Source: Candidatus Obscuribacterales bacterium
Lineage (GTDB): Bacteria > Cyanobacteriota > Vampirovibrionia > Obscuribacterales > Obscuribacteraceae
Direction: 5' to 3'
Length of the DNA stretch: 64,000 bases
Assembly: GCA_019747875.1 (NCBI GenBank)
Contig: JAIEQI010000010.1
Location: 1-64,000 of the forward strand
Below, one piece after another: positions 33,401 to 41,761 of this stretch (positions are counted from its first letter, which is position 1; every line of letters begins with the position of its first letter). The position numbers and the translations under genes were made by a program. Under the pieces are notes generated by a model, which saw only the letters and a program-made list of their open reading frames with translations, searched no databases and had not been told where the DNA came from.

Positions 33401-34427
33401 CCATGTTGCTTAGTTGATAATGTTCTTTGTGAAACTGTCTAATTTGCTCAGGCGTAAGCGTTCTAATACCTGCAGGGCTGCCGCCCGAATTGAAAGTGAG
33501 CGGATGATCCTTCCCATACAGTGCTTGCATCCGAGATAGCCAAATCGGCCATGAAGGATCGTGCATCGCGCTTTGCATTTCATTGTAAACGGTGCCCTTC
33601 TCCTCAATACTCAATTTCTTGTCCTGAGGATCTTCCTTAACACCGAGATTGCAAACCTCGCGCGCTATCTCGCTGTCAGTGTAATCTGGATTGAGAAAGG
33701 CATCGAGCCATGGACCAAGAGTATCAAAGAAAACTTTAGCACCGGCCGTGGTATTGAAGTGATAACAAGTTCGCCAAGGCATTGTCATCGCCGAGGAAGA
33801 AACAAGAGACAATTCGTTCAGGGTGCCGAGCACACGACCTTTATTACCTTTGCCTAAGAGCAGATGCTCCTGAGTGTGCGGCGCACCATTGTCAGATGCC
33901 GGCACCGTATTCACCCAGATGAAAGCCTGCGGCACAGATTCGATCTGCACAAGATCTAGGATCAGTCCGGACTTGATGTGGCGGAAGCGCGCACCGATTT
34001 CCTTATCGCTTTCATTGACATAAACCGCGTCTGTTCGAAAGCCTTCGACAATTTCTGATGGTCTTAGGTTTGCGTAGGTGGTTTCTGCTGAGCCGGACCT
34101 GTCCTTCGGGTCTGAGTCAGGCTCCGCAGCAGCCAGAAAATTACCTCTGGATCTGCCCGGCTTCTTGGATGATGCCGAGTTGGATTCTTTCACTTTCGGT
34201 AGTCCCGATGCTTCCTTCATATTCTTTGGCACCACACTCCTGAATTGCTCTTGCGTTGTTAGACCAGAAAGGGCTACCCGGCTTTCTTCTTTGATTGGTA
34301 CAGCTCCAGCGGGGTGTATTTGTGCTATCAACAATAGACACAATAATAAAGATGTCAAAAAAGCGAGCGAAGGCAACCCCCGTGCTCCGAACTTCAGTGG
34401 CGTGAGTACTCGGAAAAGTTTTCGCAT
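30480..34427 (-). CDS. exported M16-family zinc metallopeptidase (PreP/M16C-like)
   Basis: A 1315-residue protein. The signal peptide has a long hydrophobic core (LAFLTSLLLCLLLIAQ) ending near AGA-VP. The inverted zinc motif HxxEH is HTQEH at 184-188, and the third ligand is Glu283 in GTVYNEM, as in presequence protease. SMALL-domain repeats typical of M16 (two halves) fit the length, which is longer than the usual ~1000 residues because of a ~130-residue low-complexity N-terminal part and inserts. Such enzymes degrade peptides in a closed chamber. The start at 34427 has AGGA close upstream. An MFS gene ends five bases before it, so the two are an operon and could handle one peptide substrate. 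Confidence 0.83.
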   Translation of the reverse strand: MRKLFRVLTPLKFGARGLPSLAFLTSLLLCLLLIAQIHPAGAVPIKEESRVALSGLTTQEQFRSVVPKNMKEASGLPKVKESNSASSKKPGRSRGNFLAAAEPDSDPKDRSGSAETTYANLRPSEIVEGFRTDAVYVNESDKEIGARFRHIKSGLILDLVQIESVPQAFIWVNTVPASDNGAPHTQEHLLLGKGNKGRVLGTLNELSLVSSSAMTMPWRTCYHFNTTAGAKVFFDTLGPWLDAFLNPDYTDSEIAREVCNLGVKEDPQDKKLSIEEKGTVYNEMQSAMHDPSWPIWLSRMQALYGKDHPLTFNSGGSPAGIRTLTPEQIRQFHKEHYQLSNMGMICTFPSNVPLRTILSNTNAILSRLQSNDVPISQLDQSEMPAFPPARPLPADRIEIVPYPEKNKDKPVPVDIAWVPQLDIDPSEHLLLGMFLGNFAGDVSTPLYKCLVDGKTRTLNYGASSVSGGVSDELGFPIIISIYDVPSKHANEADLKVLRKLVQTELKKVAEYKPGSKELDEFNKRLASRLKQLKDSNAEFVNTPPRFGTRNLRGSWMEHLMWLERSGGFKRSLTMKPQLEFVSEKLKEKGNIWTAYLQKWRLIDTPAQITSLRPDPELLDKETTEKNQRIAKHLEQIKQQFKTEDEQKALALFKADYDDETQCLEKLQKETPTGMRFIDDPPMTQDDQLKFKVSTLKNGVPLVASTFDNMTISAVTLAMRVPQLPEEDLQYLPLLAQLLYRTGLIENGRALSYEQVLDRWRVEISHVYAYFKNNPDTHRYELAISGEGNSPVETNNAIRWMKICLESPNWRLANLQRIVDVTQHSLTALRKARDSGYEENWANEPAGGVRRQGDPLWMHLNCFLTKTHDVRRLLWRLKGIVNAKDKSAFLAFMRSLEISPSKTQVASKTVRKIPSRAVSATAPKSPDSQLRYRRELNAVLRAMQEQDGKGLSTANKKIYSTFQKMKGSVKQLATDAVNDLLQDLRDIPDTSLIGDWNQMCSEIMQDVQVPPATTLRKLEQIRKALVNANTARTVVVGSTDSQVKVVPALEKMISGLPRKAHKEPVYPATKRVINRLIAREGIKQIPEPAYFAFFNEKTSQGVITNSTNAIKYSQLDDESLLRYLASQLYAGAGAHSLFMQTWAAGLAYGNGVSCSVDHRLAYYADKTPTAPQTIKFVVERLKAAAEEAKTKMDPALADYALAQTFFSYADGSFIGRGDYIADSIVDGKPPEVVRKFRSAVLAVRKQKDFEKKLFDRMIPQYARVIPGLTTDSVQDKDGVYMVIGDDNQLKQYETYLKSIKPKSTKLYVLYGRDYWI

Positions 34428-34432
34428 AAATC

Positions 34433-35785
34433 CTAATCCGAGTGTGTGCAAGCTTCTGTCTTTTGCTTCGACGCTGAAGTATCGCCATCTTCGCTGGGAA
34501 CCGCTTTTTTCTCTTGAGGATTCATAAGATCGGCTTCCAGTGTCGGATCAACATATGGTTTGTATGCGGATTCTTTGGCACCAAATCTTATGAGACCAGC
34601 CATCCCGCTCAATCCAAAAATAACAGCAGAGACAACGATGCCTGTCTGAGCATTGACTGCGGTATATAGGGCTGGTGCCACCAATAGCCCCAAAGCGGAA
34701 CCAAGGAACATAACAAAATAGCGCAGACTAAAAACCTTGCCCAAAACGTCACGAGGCATATCAGTTTGCATCATTACCATAAGAACTATGTCAGCCATCG
34801 GTCCACCAGTAGCCGCAAGCGCGCTTCCGAAACAGGCAACGGGCAAATTTGGTGCGAACGCTAAAATCATGAAGCCGACAAAAAAAACAAGATCAGATCC
34901 GGAAATGAATAGCATGCGGCGCCGCGTTTTCACCGTTCCCATGACGATGTTAGAGAGTACGCTACCAACCCCATAGGCTGCAACCAGGGCCCCGTAAGTA
35001 CCAACATCGGCATGCAAAAACTGTTTTGTCCAAAGAGGAAATCCGATAGTGTATCCAACACTCCATGCAAAATTTGCCAGAATGTACATTCCAAACGACC
35101 AAAAGAGTTCTTCGTGCTGATAGACAGTTTGAGCGCCCTTTCGGATATCCTGCCAAATACCAGCAAGCCCCCCCTGTGAGACCTGCGATGTTGAATTCGG
35201 TTTCCAGTTGTATCGATTCGAGATTGAGAATATCGCAGCTGCGGAGACGAGATATGTGATTCCGTCAAGGAAAAAGAAGTGATGCACCGCCATCAAGGAT
35301 ACGAGCCATCCAGCGGCGCCCGGACCTAGTGTGCGAGCAAATCGATGGTTGACTTGCATGAGCGCGTTCATGGCCTGCAGACGATCTTCGTTCTCAGTTA
35401 GTTCAGGCAAGGCTGCTTGAAGAGATGGATCAAACAATGCACCCAAGCCCGCAATCAACATTGCAGAAAGTCCAAGCTGCCAGAGTGCCAGTGGCATAAA
35501 GCTGCCTACCACGGCGAGGGAAATGACAGTTGCCGCACGCAAAAGATCAACGGCGATCATGGTCTTGCGGCGGTCCCATCTATCGGCATACACGCCACCA
35601 ATTAGTCCCAGGCAAGTCCCTGTGATTGATCCAGCAGCCGCAACATAACCGGCGTTAGCGCCGCCAATCTTAATTGCGATCCAAATAGCTGCTATTGAAT
35701 ACAATTGGTCGCCAACTGATGACAGGACTTGACTAAGCCAAAGCCTGACCAGATGTGGTTGCTTCAATATCTGTGTATATGCCAT
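34433..35785 (-). CDS. MFS transporter (EntS/MFS_3-like)
   Basis: A 450-residue permease with about 12 membrane segments. GGVYADRWDRRKTMIAVDLL is the MFS loop 2-3 motif, and MPRDVLGKVFSLRYFVMF is typical of the MFS_3 exporter group. The C-terminal ~40 residues are charged and cytoplasmic. The ATG follows AGGACCT. It is transcribed before the M16-type peptidase with a five-base gap. It is related to the MFS gene at 11-12.3 kb. Substrate unknown; the peptidase partner suggests a peptide or siderophore-like compound, which is inference. Confidence 0.87.
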   Translation of the reverse strand: MAYTQILKQPHLVRLWLSQVLSSVGDQLYSIAAIWIAIKIGGANAGYVAAAGSITGTCLGLIGGVYADRWDRRKTMIAVDLLRAATVISLAVVGSFMPLALWQLGLSAMLIAGLGALFDPSLQAALPELTENEDRLQAMNALMQVNHRFARTLGPGAAGWLVSLMAVHHFFFLDGITYLVSAAAIFSISNRYNWKPNSTSQVSQGGLAGIWQDIRKGAQTVYQHEELFWSFGMYILANFAWSVGYTIGFPLWTKQFLHADVGTYGALVAAYGVGSVLSNIVMGTVKTRRRMLFISGSDLVFFVGFMILAFAPNLPVACFGSALAATGGPMADIVLMVMMQTDMPRDVLGKVFSLRYFVMFLGSALGLLVAPALYTAVNAQTGIVVSAVIFGLSGMAGLIRFGAKESAYKPYVDPTLEADLMNPQEKKAVPSEDGDTSASKQKTEACTHSD

Positions 35786-35889
35786 AGGTCCTGTTTCGCA
35801 GAACCTAGATCGTAGTCGAGCTGACGATTACAGTCCAGAGAATTATTGTTAGGAAGCCGTTTTTGGTTCTTCTTCGCAACAATCGAGAG

Positions 35890-36090
35890 TTAGCTTGCGC
35901 TAATGAGATTTGCCTGCGACCGTCGAGAACGCAGGATATCCTTGAACTTAGCTCTTCGAGAATCAGTCTCTTCCTTTGTGTATAGACGGGATGCGAGGTC
36001 CTTGAATCCGGCTTTCAACTCCTCAACAGTCATGTCGGTCGGTGTGAAGTTCACATCGAACAGCGTGCACATTCGCCAGTTCTGGCTCAA
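35890..36090 (-). pseudogene. displaced C-terminal part of the radical SAM gene
   Basis: This frame encodes QNWRMCTLFDVNFTPTDMT and a following Leu/Arg-rich end with RLYTKEETDSRRAKF. Such an ending (CTLFDVNF...M..EEL..GF..L...LY) is what B12-binding radical SAM proteins carry after the point where the upstream frame breaks. The two frames overlap near GAGCCAGAAC and are joined by removing one base. It is not an independent gene. Confidence 0.75.
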
Positions 36091-37231
36091 GCAGCCGTCC
36101 TTCCTCTTTCAGCCGCGCATACAGCGGCGTTCCAGGAAACGCTGTTTGTACAGTAATTTGTACATCAAACAATTCCAGCTCATTGATAAAGTCGAACAGT
36201 TGGTTGATCGTCTCCGGTGTATGCCCATCAAGACCCACGATAAAGCAGCCAATTACCCGGATTCCATGCTGTTGTATGCGCCGAATCGCAGCCTTATAAC
36301 TTGCCCAATGCTTGTACTTCCAATTTGAACGCAATTCTAGTCCGTCCATTCCAGCTAGCACTGGTGATTCCAATCCGATAAGTATCTGCGCGCAATGACT
36401 ATCAGCCATCAAAGTCAACAAGCCCGGGTCATCCGCGATACCAATGTCGGTTTCAGCAAACCAAGGCACTTTTCTCTTCTTTAAGTGCGGTAATAATGCT
36501 CGCCAATAATTGCGGTCGACAAAACCGTTATCATCCACGAACTCGATGAATGGACGACGCCATATAGACTTGATCTTATCTATCTCTGCGACAACTTTGT
36601 CGATCGGTTTTTGTTTGTACTTTTGAGTGAAAAGAATGGAGGCTGCACAAAACTCGCAACGATGTGGACAGCCGCGGCTTGTTTGAACAGTAATGCGATT
36701 GTATTTTTCCGGTTGCAGCAATTCGAACGCCGGCATTGGCGAATTCTTCATATCGAATTTGCTAAATTGCGAACCATAATAAGTCTGGAGAGTTCCTGAT
36801 TCGGCATCAGAAACGAGCTTCTTCCAAATTGCTTCTCCTTCGCCAATAGCGACTGCATCGCAGTGCTCAGCAGCTTCATAAGGCAACATGCTTGCATGTG
36901 GACCGCCAATCACGACGGGTATTTTGTTGGCTCGATAGCGATCGGCCAAAGTATACGCATCGAGTATTTGCGCTGAATAGCTAGATATTGCAACCAGATC
37001 GAAGTCTTGATCAATACCAGGCAATTCACTCACTTGGGACAGATCAGCAACTTCGATGTAGTTGATTTGGTGCCGGGAATCTGTCATCCCAGCCAAAGTG
37101 AGTAAAGCAAGACTGGGAAGCGATGCGATCGATTTGCCCCTTTCGATGAACCCAGGAAGCGAAAATCCCAACTCTAGAATTTGTTTGTCATAAGTAGTGA
37201 CACCACTCATGGCGATCATTCCGATTTTCAT
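36023..37231 (-). CDS. B12-binding-domain radical SAM protein, frameshifted near its C-terminus
   Basis: 402 residues in this frame. An N-terminal cobalamin-binding-like Rossmann domain (~35-150, with VVIGGPHASMLPYEA) precedes the radical SAM core with the 4Fe-4S motif Cys188-xxx-Cys192-xx-Cys195. EFVDDNGF and IGLESP follow. The frame breaks after EGRLLEPE; the expected ending is found one base out at 35890-36080, so the intact protein would have about 446 residues. Class members methylate or rearrange unreactive carbons. The start overlaps the stop of a small membrane protein by four bases. If the frameshift is real the product loses its tail; an assembly error is equally possible. Confidence 0.8.
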   Translation of the reverse strand: MKIGMIAMSGVTTYDKQILELGFSLPGFIERGKSIASLPSLALLTLAGMTDSRHQINYIEVADLSQVSELPGIDQDFDLVAISSYSAQILDAYTLADRYRANKIPVVIGGPHASMLPYEAAEHCDAVAIGEGEAIWKKLVSDAESGTLQTYYGSQFSKFDMKNSPMPAFELLQPEKYNRITVQTSRGCPHRCEFCAASILFTQKYKQKPIDKVVAEIDKIKSIWRRPFIEFVDDNGFVDRNYWRALLPHLKKRKVPWFAETDIGIADDPGLLTLMADSHCAQILIGLESPVLAGMDGLELRSNWKYKHWASYKAAIRRIQQHGIRVIGCFIVGLDGHTPETINQLFDFINELELFDVQITVQTAFPGTPLYARLKEEGRLLEPELANVHAVRCELHTDRHDC

Positions 37232-37614
37232 TTGTGAAATGCCTCGAATAAGAAGATTCCGACTGCCAAGAGCAGGCTACCGACTGGAATGCAAAATAGG
37301 TGCCTGAATTCTTGCTTCAATGCGGAAAGATAGCAAACCGATGGCATGCTAATCATCCCAATCAAAATCAGACGAGAACTCCATACAAAATCCTCTGGTG
37401 ATAACTTTAGATAATTGATGCTATCGAGAAACGCGAGATCGAGAAACGCAAGTCCAAAGAAAGAGATGTGACCCAATCGGAGCATACGCCTACGCCATGA
37501 ACCGTAGCCGCCCAACCAGTCCTCCTTGTGGAAAAACAGCCCTTGAATCGTACCTGTTAATAGACCCAAGAATATGGATACCCACGCGGCGTAAAAATTG
37601 ATGGGCGCAGTCAT
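37228..37614 (-). CDS. small integral membrane protein
   Basis: A 128-residue protein with four predicted membrane segments (near 8-26, 47-63, 80-98 and 108-125). It is translationally coupled (ATGA-type overlap) to the radical SAM gene downstream. The segment FLDLAFLDS reflects a small tandem duplication in the DNA (ATCGAGAAACGC twice within 30 bases). No family recognised. Co-expression suggests it anchors, or transports the product of, the radical SAM enzyme. Confidence 0.7.
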   Translation of the reverse strand: MTAPINFYAAWVSIFLGLLTGTIQGLFFHKEDWLGGYGSWRRRMLRLGHISFFGLAFLDLAFLDSINYLKLSPEDFVWSSRLILIGMISMPSVCYLSALKQEFRHLFCIPVGSLLLAVGIFLFEAFHK

Positions 37615-37942
37615 TTAGATTGCCTGTCTTTGCAAAGAATAGATCTTATGCACGCAAAGGATGATGAATTCAAGCCTCATTCTAGCCCAGTAAAAATTAG
37701 CGCGCTCGCCACAAGCACAGTTAATTAAGTGCGCACAAAAGGATAATTCGCGACTCCGGGTTCTATGAAGGCTCGTATTCATGTGCCTGCACGCCAGCGG
37801 CACAGCAGAGGAAACAAGTTGGGCAGCGAGCATTCATTAGAAAAAGCTGAACTTGTTTTTCGTACTTCACGGATTGGAGCGGGGTCGTCGGCGGTGCATC
37901 ATCAGAAGGAATGATTGATTTCGGTCATGGGGGATGGTGCTT
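37615..37942. other. gene-free divergent region
   Basis: A 328-base spacer between the leftward radical SAM operon and the rightward repeat protein. I see no structured element or convincing promoter. Confidence 0.4.
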
Positions 37943-38362
37943 ATGGTCAGTGATTTTGCAGAGGCAAATGAGAAGCGCAGTAGTTCGATCAATGAAGGGT
38001 TGAATTTTGCGTCTCTATTAGATGATGGATTATTTGGGAAAGGATTTCAGCACGCAAAAGCCGAAATCAAACTAGCTGACGGTGGCGGTTCGCCCGGAAC
38101 CTATGAAGATGATCCGGACAATCCGCGAAGACCTGACAAGGATGATGACGATCCCGACATGCCGCGCAGACCGCACGAAAGCGATGATGATCCACAATTC
38201 CTACTGCCGAAGAAAAAGTTTGACGGCGGTGGGTCTCCGGGGACATACGAACCTGATGATGAGCCGCGAAGACCGGGTGGTGGTGACGACGAGGATCCAG
38301 ACATGCCACGCAGACCCGGCCCTGATGATGACGATCCCCCATTCTTGCGACCTAAGAAATAA
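37943..38362 (+). CDS. small acidic protein with two tandem GGGSPGTYE repeats (precursor-peptide-like)
   Basis: A 139-residue protein with no signal peptide. Residues 1-45 form a leader-like segment (SSSINEGLNFASLLDDGLFG). Two repeats follow, ~47-91 and ~94-139. Each has DGGGSPGTYE, then Asp/Pro/Arg blocks (DPDMPRRP) and an end DDDP-x-FL-x-PKK. A leader plus near-identical Asp/Thr-rich core blocks is the architecture of ribosomally made modified peptide precursors, and a B12-type radical SAM gene lies 0.7 kb away on the other strand. This is suggestive only; no ATP-grasp or other maturase is adjacent. The ATG at 37943 follows GGGGGATGG by about five bases. Confidence 0.68.
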   Translation: MVSDFAEANEKRSSSINEGLNFASLLDDGLFGKGFQHAKAEIKLADGGGSPGTYEDDPDNPRRPDKDDDDPDMPRRPHESDDDPQFLLPKKKFDGGGSPGTYEPDDEPRRPGGGDDEDPDMPRRPGPDDDDPPFLRPKK

Positions 38363-38887
38363 CGAATTGAAGGAATTCGAATTGAACGACTGTCAACTGT
38401 TAAACCTTAAAACAGTTCGGCTTGTCGAACGTAAGACAAGTTTGCTAGTTAGCCATTCGACAGGATAACAATAGCAAAGTTTCAGCATACAGACAGCCGA
38501 CCAATTGAGCAGGCAGGACGAAAGCTGCCGAATAGAGCCGGTTTGGACACAAATACAGTACACCATTCGTCCATTTAGAATTACGTATTTACAACACGTC
38601 CACAAGCCGTCACTTCCTATCGTCGTATTGTTGTACTGTCGACAATGCGGTAGTTCGAATGTGAGTATGTGTCTTTCAGCTTTTTTTTCACGTTAATAAC
38701 CTGGTAGGAATGCGGCTGTATGTATGGTTAACAATACGACCAGTCAACCGCAGCCGTTAACAGTGAAAACATTGAAAATCACAACTCTCGGCACTTACGT
38801 TGAAACTCCTACTTTTGAGCTTTACCTAACTGAAAAGGACGAGCAGAGCGTGGGTTGGTGCGGTATGCTTGTCTTTTGAGACTTACT
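38363..38887. other. gene-free region
   Basis: 525 bases without a supported gene. A short hairpin GTTCG-GCTTGT-CGAAC occurs near 38416. CGTATTGTTGTACTGTC around 38624 has an inverted counterpart (GACAGTA ... ACAATACG) near 42418-42441. TTTCAGC plus eight T residues near 38678 could end a short transcript. Confidence 0.35.
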
Positions 38888-39502
38888 ATGCCAATTTCGA
38901 ACTACTTTTTGATCCTGGGAATTCCCGAAACTGCTGATGAAAAGGCGGTCGACGCAGCATTTGAGCACCTTTCCAATAGTTTGAAAGCCTCAAACTTCAC
39001 TGATAGTCAGAAAACCGTTGATCAGGCGACTCGCTGCATGGCGCTTGTCAGGGAAGCTCATACTGTGTTGCGCGACGAGAACTTCAGAAAAAAACATTCT
39101 GATGAGGTCAAAGCCGCAGGTGAGCCCTATTCTCCGGATCAGCTCAAACCCTTTCTCGGACACGTTTGCGTCGCAGCCGGCATAATTAGCTATCAGGAGC
39201 TTATGGATGCTGTTAGCAAACAAACTGACATCGACTTGCCCCTGGGCCAAATCCTTCAAGAACGTCGATTGATTACGCAGACCGAACTCGAAGGCATGTT
39301 GATGGGACAAAAATTGTACGGTGCGCCAATGCGTCCGCTAGAGAACCTGACGAAGCGCCTTCTTGCTTTAGAAGTAATTACCCTGGATATGGTGAAGATT
39401 GCTGTAATCGACCAACGTACTTCAATGGCTAGCTTGGATGAACTCATGACTAAGCGAGGCTGGGTATCACCGGCTTTGCTGGATGCTCTTAAGCAGGTCT
39501 AA
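38888..39502 (+). CDS. J-like and MshEN-like two-domain protein
   Basis: A 204-residue cytosolic protein. Residues ~1-75 resemble a DnaJ-type J domain (NYFLILGIPETADEKAVDAA, then AHTVLRDENFRKKHSDE), but the HPD tripeptide needed to stimulate DnaK is absent. Residues ~90-200 contain two units like GspE/MshE N-terminal domains (PLGQILQERRLITQTELEGM and LMTKRGWVSPALLDAL), which in some proteins bind c-di-GMP. The ATG at 38888 has only a GAGA upstream. Its 3' end overlaps the convergent gene by 36 bases. Function unknown; a regulatory adaptor is possible. Confidence 0.68.
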   Translation: MPISNYFLILGIPETADEKAVDAAFEHLSNSLKASNFTDSQKTVDQATRCMALVREAHTVLRDENFRKKHSDEVKAAGEPYSPDQLKPFLGHVCVAAGIISYQELMDAVSKQTDIDLPLGQILQERRLITQTELEGMLMGQKLYGAPMRPLENLTKRLLALEVITLDMVKIAVIDQRTSMASLDELMTKRGWVSPALLDALKQV

Positions 39503-39991
39503 ATTCTTTTTCGAGTGTTTGCACGGCTTGCAAGGCTTAGTCGATCGGTACTTCATGGAGAGTCCGAGTTCACGTGTACTAGCTTCGAGTTTTCCCTGTG
39601 TAGAGTACACATTAGTGAGAACCCAGTGGGCTTCATGGTTTTGAGAATCCAGCTTGAGTGTTTTCTCAGCGTAAACCTCTGCCGATTTCATATCGCCGCT
39701 GTACAAAGATGCAAGCGCCACGTTGGAGAGAAGCTCGGCATTCTGAGGATAGCCTTTCAGCAGCTCTCTGGAAAGTGCAGCAGCCTCTGAAAATTTGTTC
39801 GAGTTAATTAGCTTAGTGATAGATTCCATTTGCCGTGCTGCAGGAGCCGACTGCTGGACTTTATGCGCAGCGGCTTGTGGCTTCGCATCTGATACCAGTT
39901 GAGCCACTACAGAAACGAATAGCACGAATACAACTTTTGCAGCGTCTGATACTTGCACTTTAGTCTGAAAGCTCACCTTTTGAAAAATCAT
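39467..39991 (-). CDS. exported TPR protein
   Basis: A 174-residue protein with a signal peptide-like N-terminus (VVFVLFVSVVAQLVSDAKPQA) and two to three TPR units between ~55 and ~150 (AELLSNVALASLYSGDMKSAE, HEAHWVLTNVYSTQGKLEA is the next helix pair). A short Cys/Lys-rich stretch (KPCKPCKHSKKN) follows near the end. The start is uncertain: ATG at 39991 has GGA upstream, with ATGs at 39997 and 40003 as alternatives. It overlaps the end of the preceding lipoprotein gene by about 30 bases, implying translational coupling. Probably a periplasmic scaffold. Confidence 0.7.
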   Translation of the reverse strand: MIFQKVSFQTKVQVSDAAKVVFVLFVSVVAQLVSDAKPQAAAHKVQQSAPAARQMESITKLINSNKFSEAAALSRELLKGYPQNAELLSNVALASLYSGDMKSAEVYAEKTLKLDSQNHEAHWVLTNVYSTQGKLEASTRELGLSMKYRSTKPCKPCKHSKKNLDLLKSIQQSR

Positions 39992-40424
39992 CGACATCCA
40001 CATTTACGAAGCAAGCTTCATTTGGTCCCAACGGTTGTTCTAGCTGGTAGTCAGACTTCCACAATTCCTTACCCCCAGATTCCAAGCTGCATGTGATGGT
40101 GGCGCCGGGGGTGGCAGCAGGTACACCAAGTTCAATATATCCCCCGACATTAGCAGGTACACTGACAAGGAATGATTTATCGCCTACAGGCACGGACTGG
40201 TTGGCTGAGAGTTCTCGCTTATGAGAACCGTTCTCCTTGTTTCGTTCAAAGAAAAGGGTTTTCAAAAGACCTGGCTGATTAGTGCTTGTTCTGATCGTCA
40301 ACAGAGTACCACCTTCCCAAACCTTCGATGGAATCTTGCTAAGTTCGCTACTGGACCCGCCGCCGGAGCAGCTGGAAAGTATGGTAACAAGTAATGGAAC
40401 CACTAAAGCATGATTCGGTCTCAT
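39960..40424 (-). CDS. predicted lipoprotein
   Basis: A 154-residue protein with a lipoprotein signal: MRPNHALVVPLLVTILSSC, then GGGSSS, giving lipobox ILSSC with Cys19. The mature domain is rich in beta-type segments (TLLTIRTSTNQPGLLKTLFF, SFLVSVPANVGGYIELGVP) and may be an immunoglobulin-like fold. The ATG at 40424 follows GGGGAGGAAACA, far better than upstream in-frame starts. It is coupled to the TPR gene downstream. Family unknown. Confidence 0.75.
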   Translation of the reverse strand: MRPNHALVVPLLVTILSSCSGGGSSSELSKIPSKVWEGGTLLTIRTSTNQPGLLKTLFFERNKENGSHKRELSANQSVPVGDKSFLVSVPANVGGYIELGVPAATPGATITCSLESGGKELWKSDYQLEQPLGPNEACFVNVDVDDFSKGELSD

Positions 40425-40782
40425 TGTTTCCTCCCCATTTATCGAGCCACCAACGACTTCTGTGTTATCGCGCGACAGCGCAAGTGATAAGTTGAGACAG
40501 AACTGGTAGTTGTGTAGCTTTGCCTTCAACACATGAATTATCAGTCTATTGGAATCGTTTCTTTTAAAACGTCCCCTATAAAGATGACTATCCTTCCGTT
40601 TTACGGCCGATTTTCGCCATTTAGGAGTGTTTCCCAAAACAAGGCGCCCGTGACTGTTTCGAAGGTCCGCACTGATCGATGAAACATAATATACATTATA
40701 AGCCCCGGGTTTTTGCTATTACTAAATCTCACTTTCGCCGTGACAGAATTGGAAAAGAAGGTTTAATCGCAGAGGTATCTTT
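40425..40782. other. gene-free divergent region
   Basis: 358 bases between divergent genes. It holds AT-rich stretches (ATAATATACATTATAAG near 40686) suitable as promoters for either side. No structured RNA or ORF is evident. Confidence 0.4.
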
Positions 40783-41289
40783 GTGAAAAGAACAAAGCAG
40801 ATGGAGATCATCCTTTGGCTAGGATTCCTTTTTATGAATAACGGCATACATCCAACAGATGCCCAACCAGCAGGGGCACCGCCTGCAGTTGCCGAAACCT
40901 ATGCTCAGGTTGAAAAACTTATACTGAAGCACTATCCAAAAGCGGAAGTGAAACGCGAAAACGGCTTTATACGAATCAGCTCCAACACTCGCAAATTCAT
41001 GGTTCATAATCGCCTGAAAACAGGTGAGTGGCAAAATGCAGTGGAACAGGAGGGTCCAGATCGCGGAGGCATCCTCTGTACAATCTCCGCCGCACCAGGA
41101 CCATGGATGGGCGCCGCCATGGTTCCGCAAACATTCGACTATCGTTATTACCGGAGCCTATTGATGGCTCCATATTCGAAAGCAGTGAATTACCATTTGA
41201 GTGCTCATCTAAATTATCCAGACGACGTAAACCCGGAGTTTGTCAGAGAATTTAACAAAGTCGTTTCTCAATTTAGCGCGTCGAACTAA
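40783..41289 (+). CDS. exported hypothetical protein
   Basis: A 168-residue protein beginning at GTG with AGAGG about eight bases upstream. The N-terminus (MEIILWLGFLFMNNGIHPTDA) is a signal peptide. The mature domain has PKAEVKRENGFIRISSNTRK and a hydrophobic segment GPWMGAAMVPQTFDYRYYRS. No family recognised. It converges on a small membrane protein gene with two bases between stops. Confidence 0.7.
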   Translation: MKRTKQMEIILWLGFLFMNNGIHPTDAQPAGAPPAVAETYAQVEKLILKHYPKAEVKRENGFIRISSNTRKFMVHNRLKTGEWQNAVEQEGPDRGGILCTISAAPGPWMGAAMVPQTFDYRYYRSLLMAPYSKAVNYHLSAHLNYPDDVNPEFVREFNKVVSQFSASN

Positions 41290-41291
41290 GC

Positions 41292-41561
41292 TTACTTAGC
41301 CAATTCTCGTTTGATTGTCCAATGAATGGCTAGACCAGGCACCAGAAAAACGAAAATAGCTAAGAACTTTGCGACAGAAAGAAAATAGACAACGATTTTA
41401 CGCACAGTCTCAGGCGAGATTTGATACACATTGCTGGTTATCTCTGTCCACATATCCGAAAAGGGTAACCACACAAGCACAGAGAAAACGAGGAAGGCAT
41501 AGCAAATTGCTGCTGATCGTAGAAGTATGTTACGCAATAAACGAAGCGAATCCAGTGTCAT
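41292..41561 (-). CDS. small two-helix membrane protein
   Basis: An 89-residue protein with two membrane segments (SAAICYAFLVFSVLVWLPF and FLAIFVFLVPGLAIHW). The ATG at 41561 follows GGGGATGCTTC, a good ribosome site, so the longer in-frame starts are less likely. Family unknown. Confidence 0.62.
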   Translation of the reverse strand: MTLDSLRLLRNILLRSAAICYAFLVFSVLVWLPFSDMWTEITSNVYQISPETVRKIVVYFLSVAKFLAIFVFLVPGLAIHWTIKRELAK

Positions 41562-41761
41562 GAAGCATCCCCACATCAGGCTTTCTCTAATTCTAGATCC
41601 GTAAGTCAATACTTACTAAAACGATTGTTGGCTTATGCATCATTAACAGGAAATCAGCCATTAAGGTTATCAGCCAGCCCTAAAGTCTGGATATCACAGC
41701 TAAATGGCATAACTACAGAAGCAGAACCAGAACCAAATGCGAACGGAAAAGGACAGTAAAA

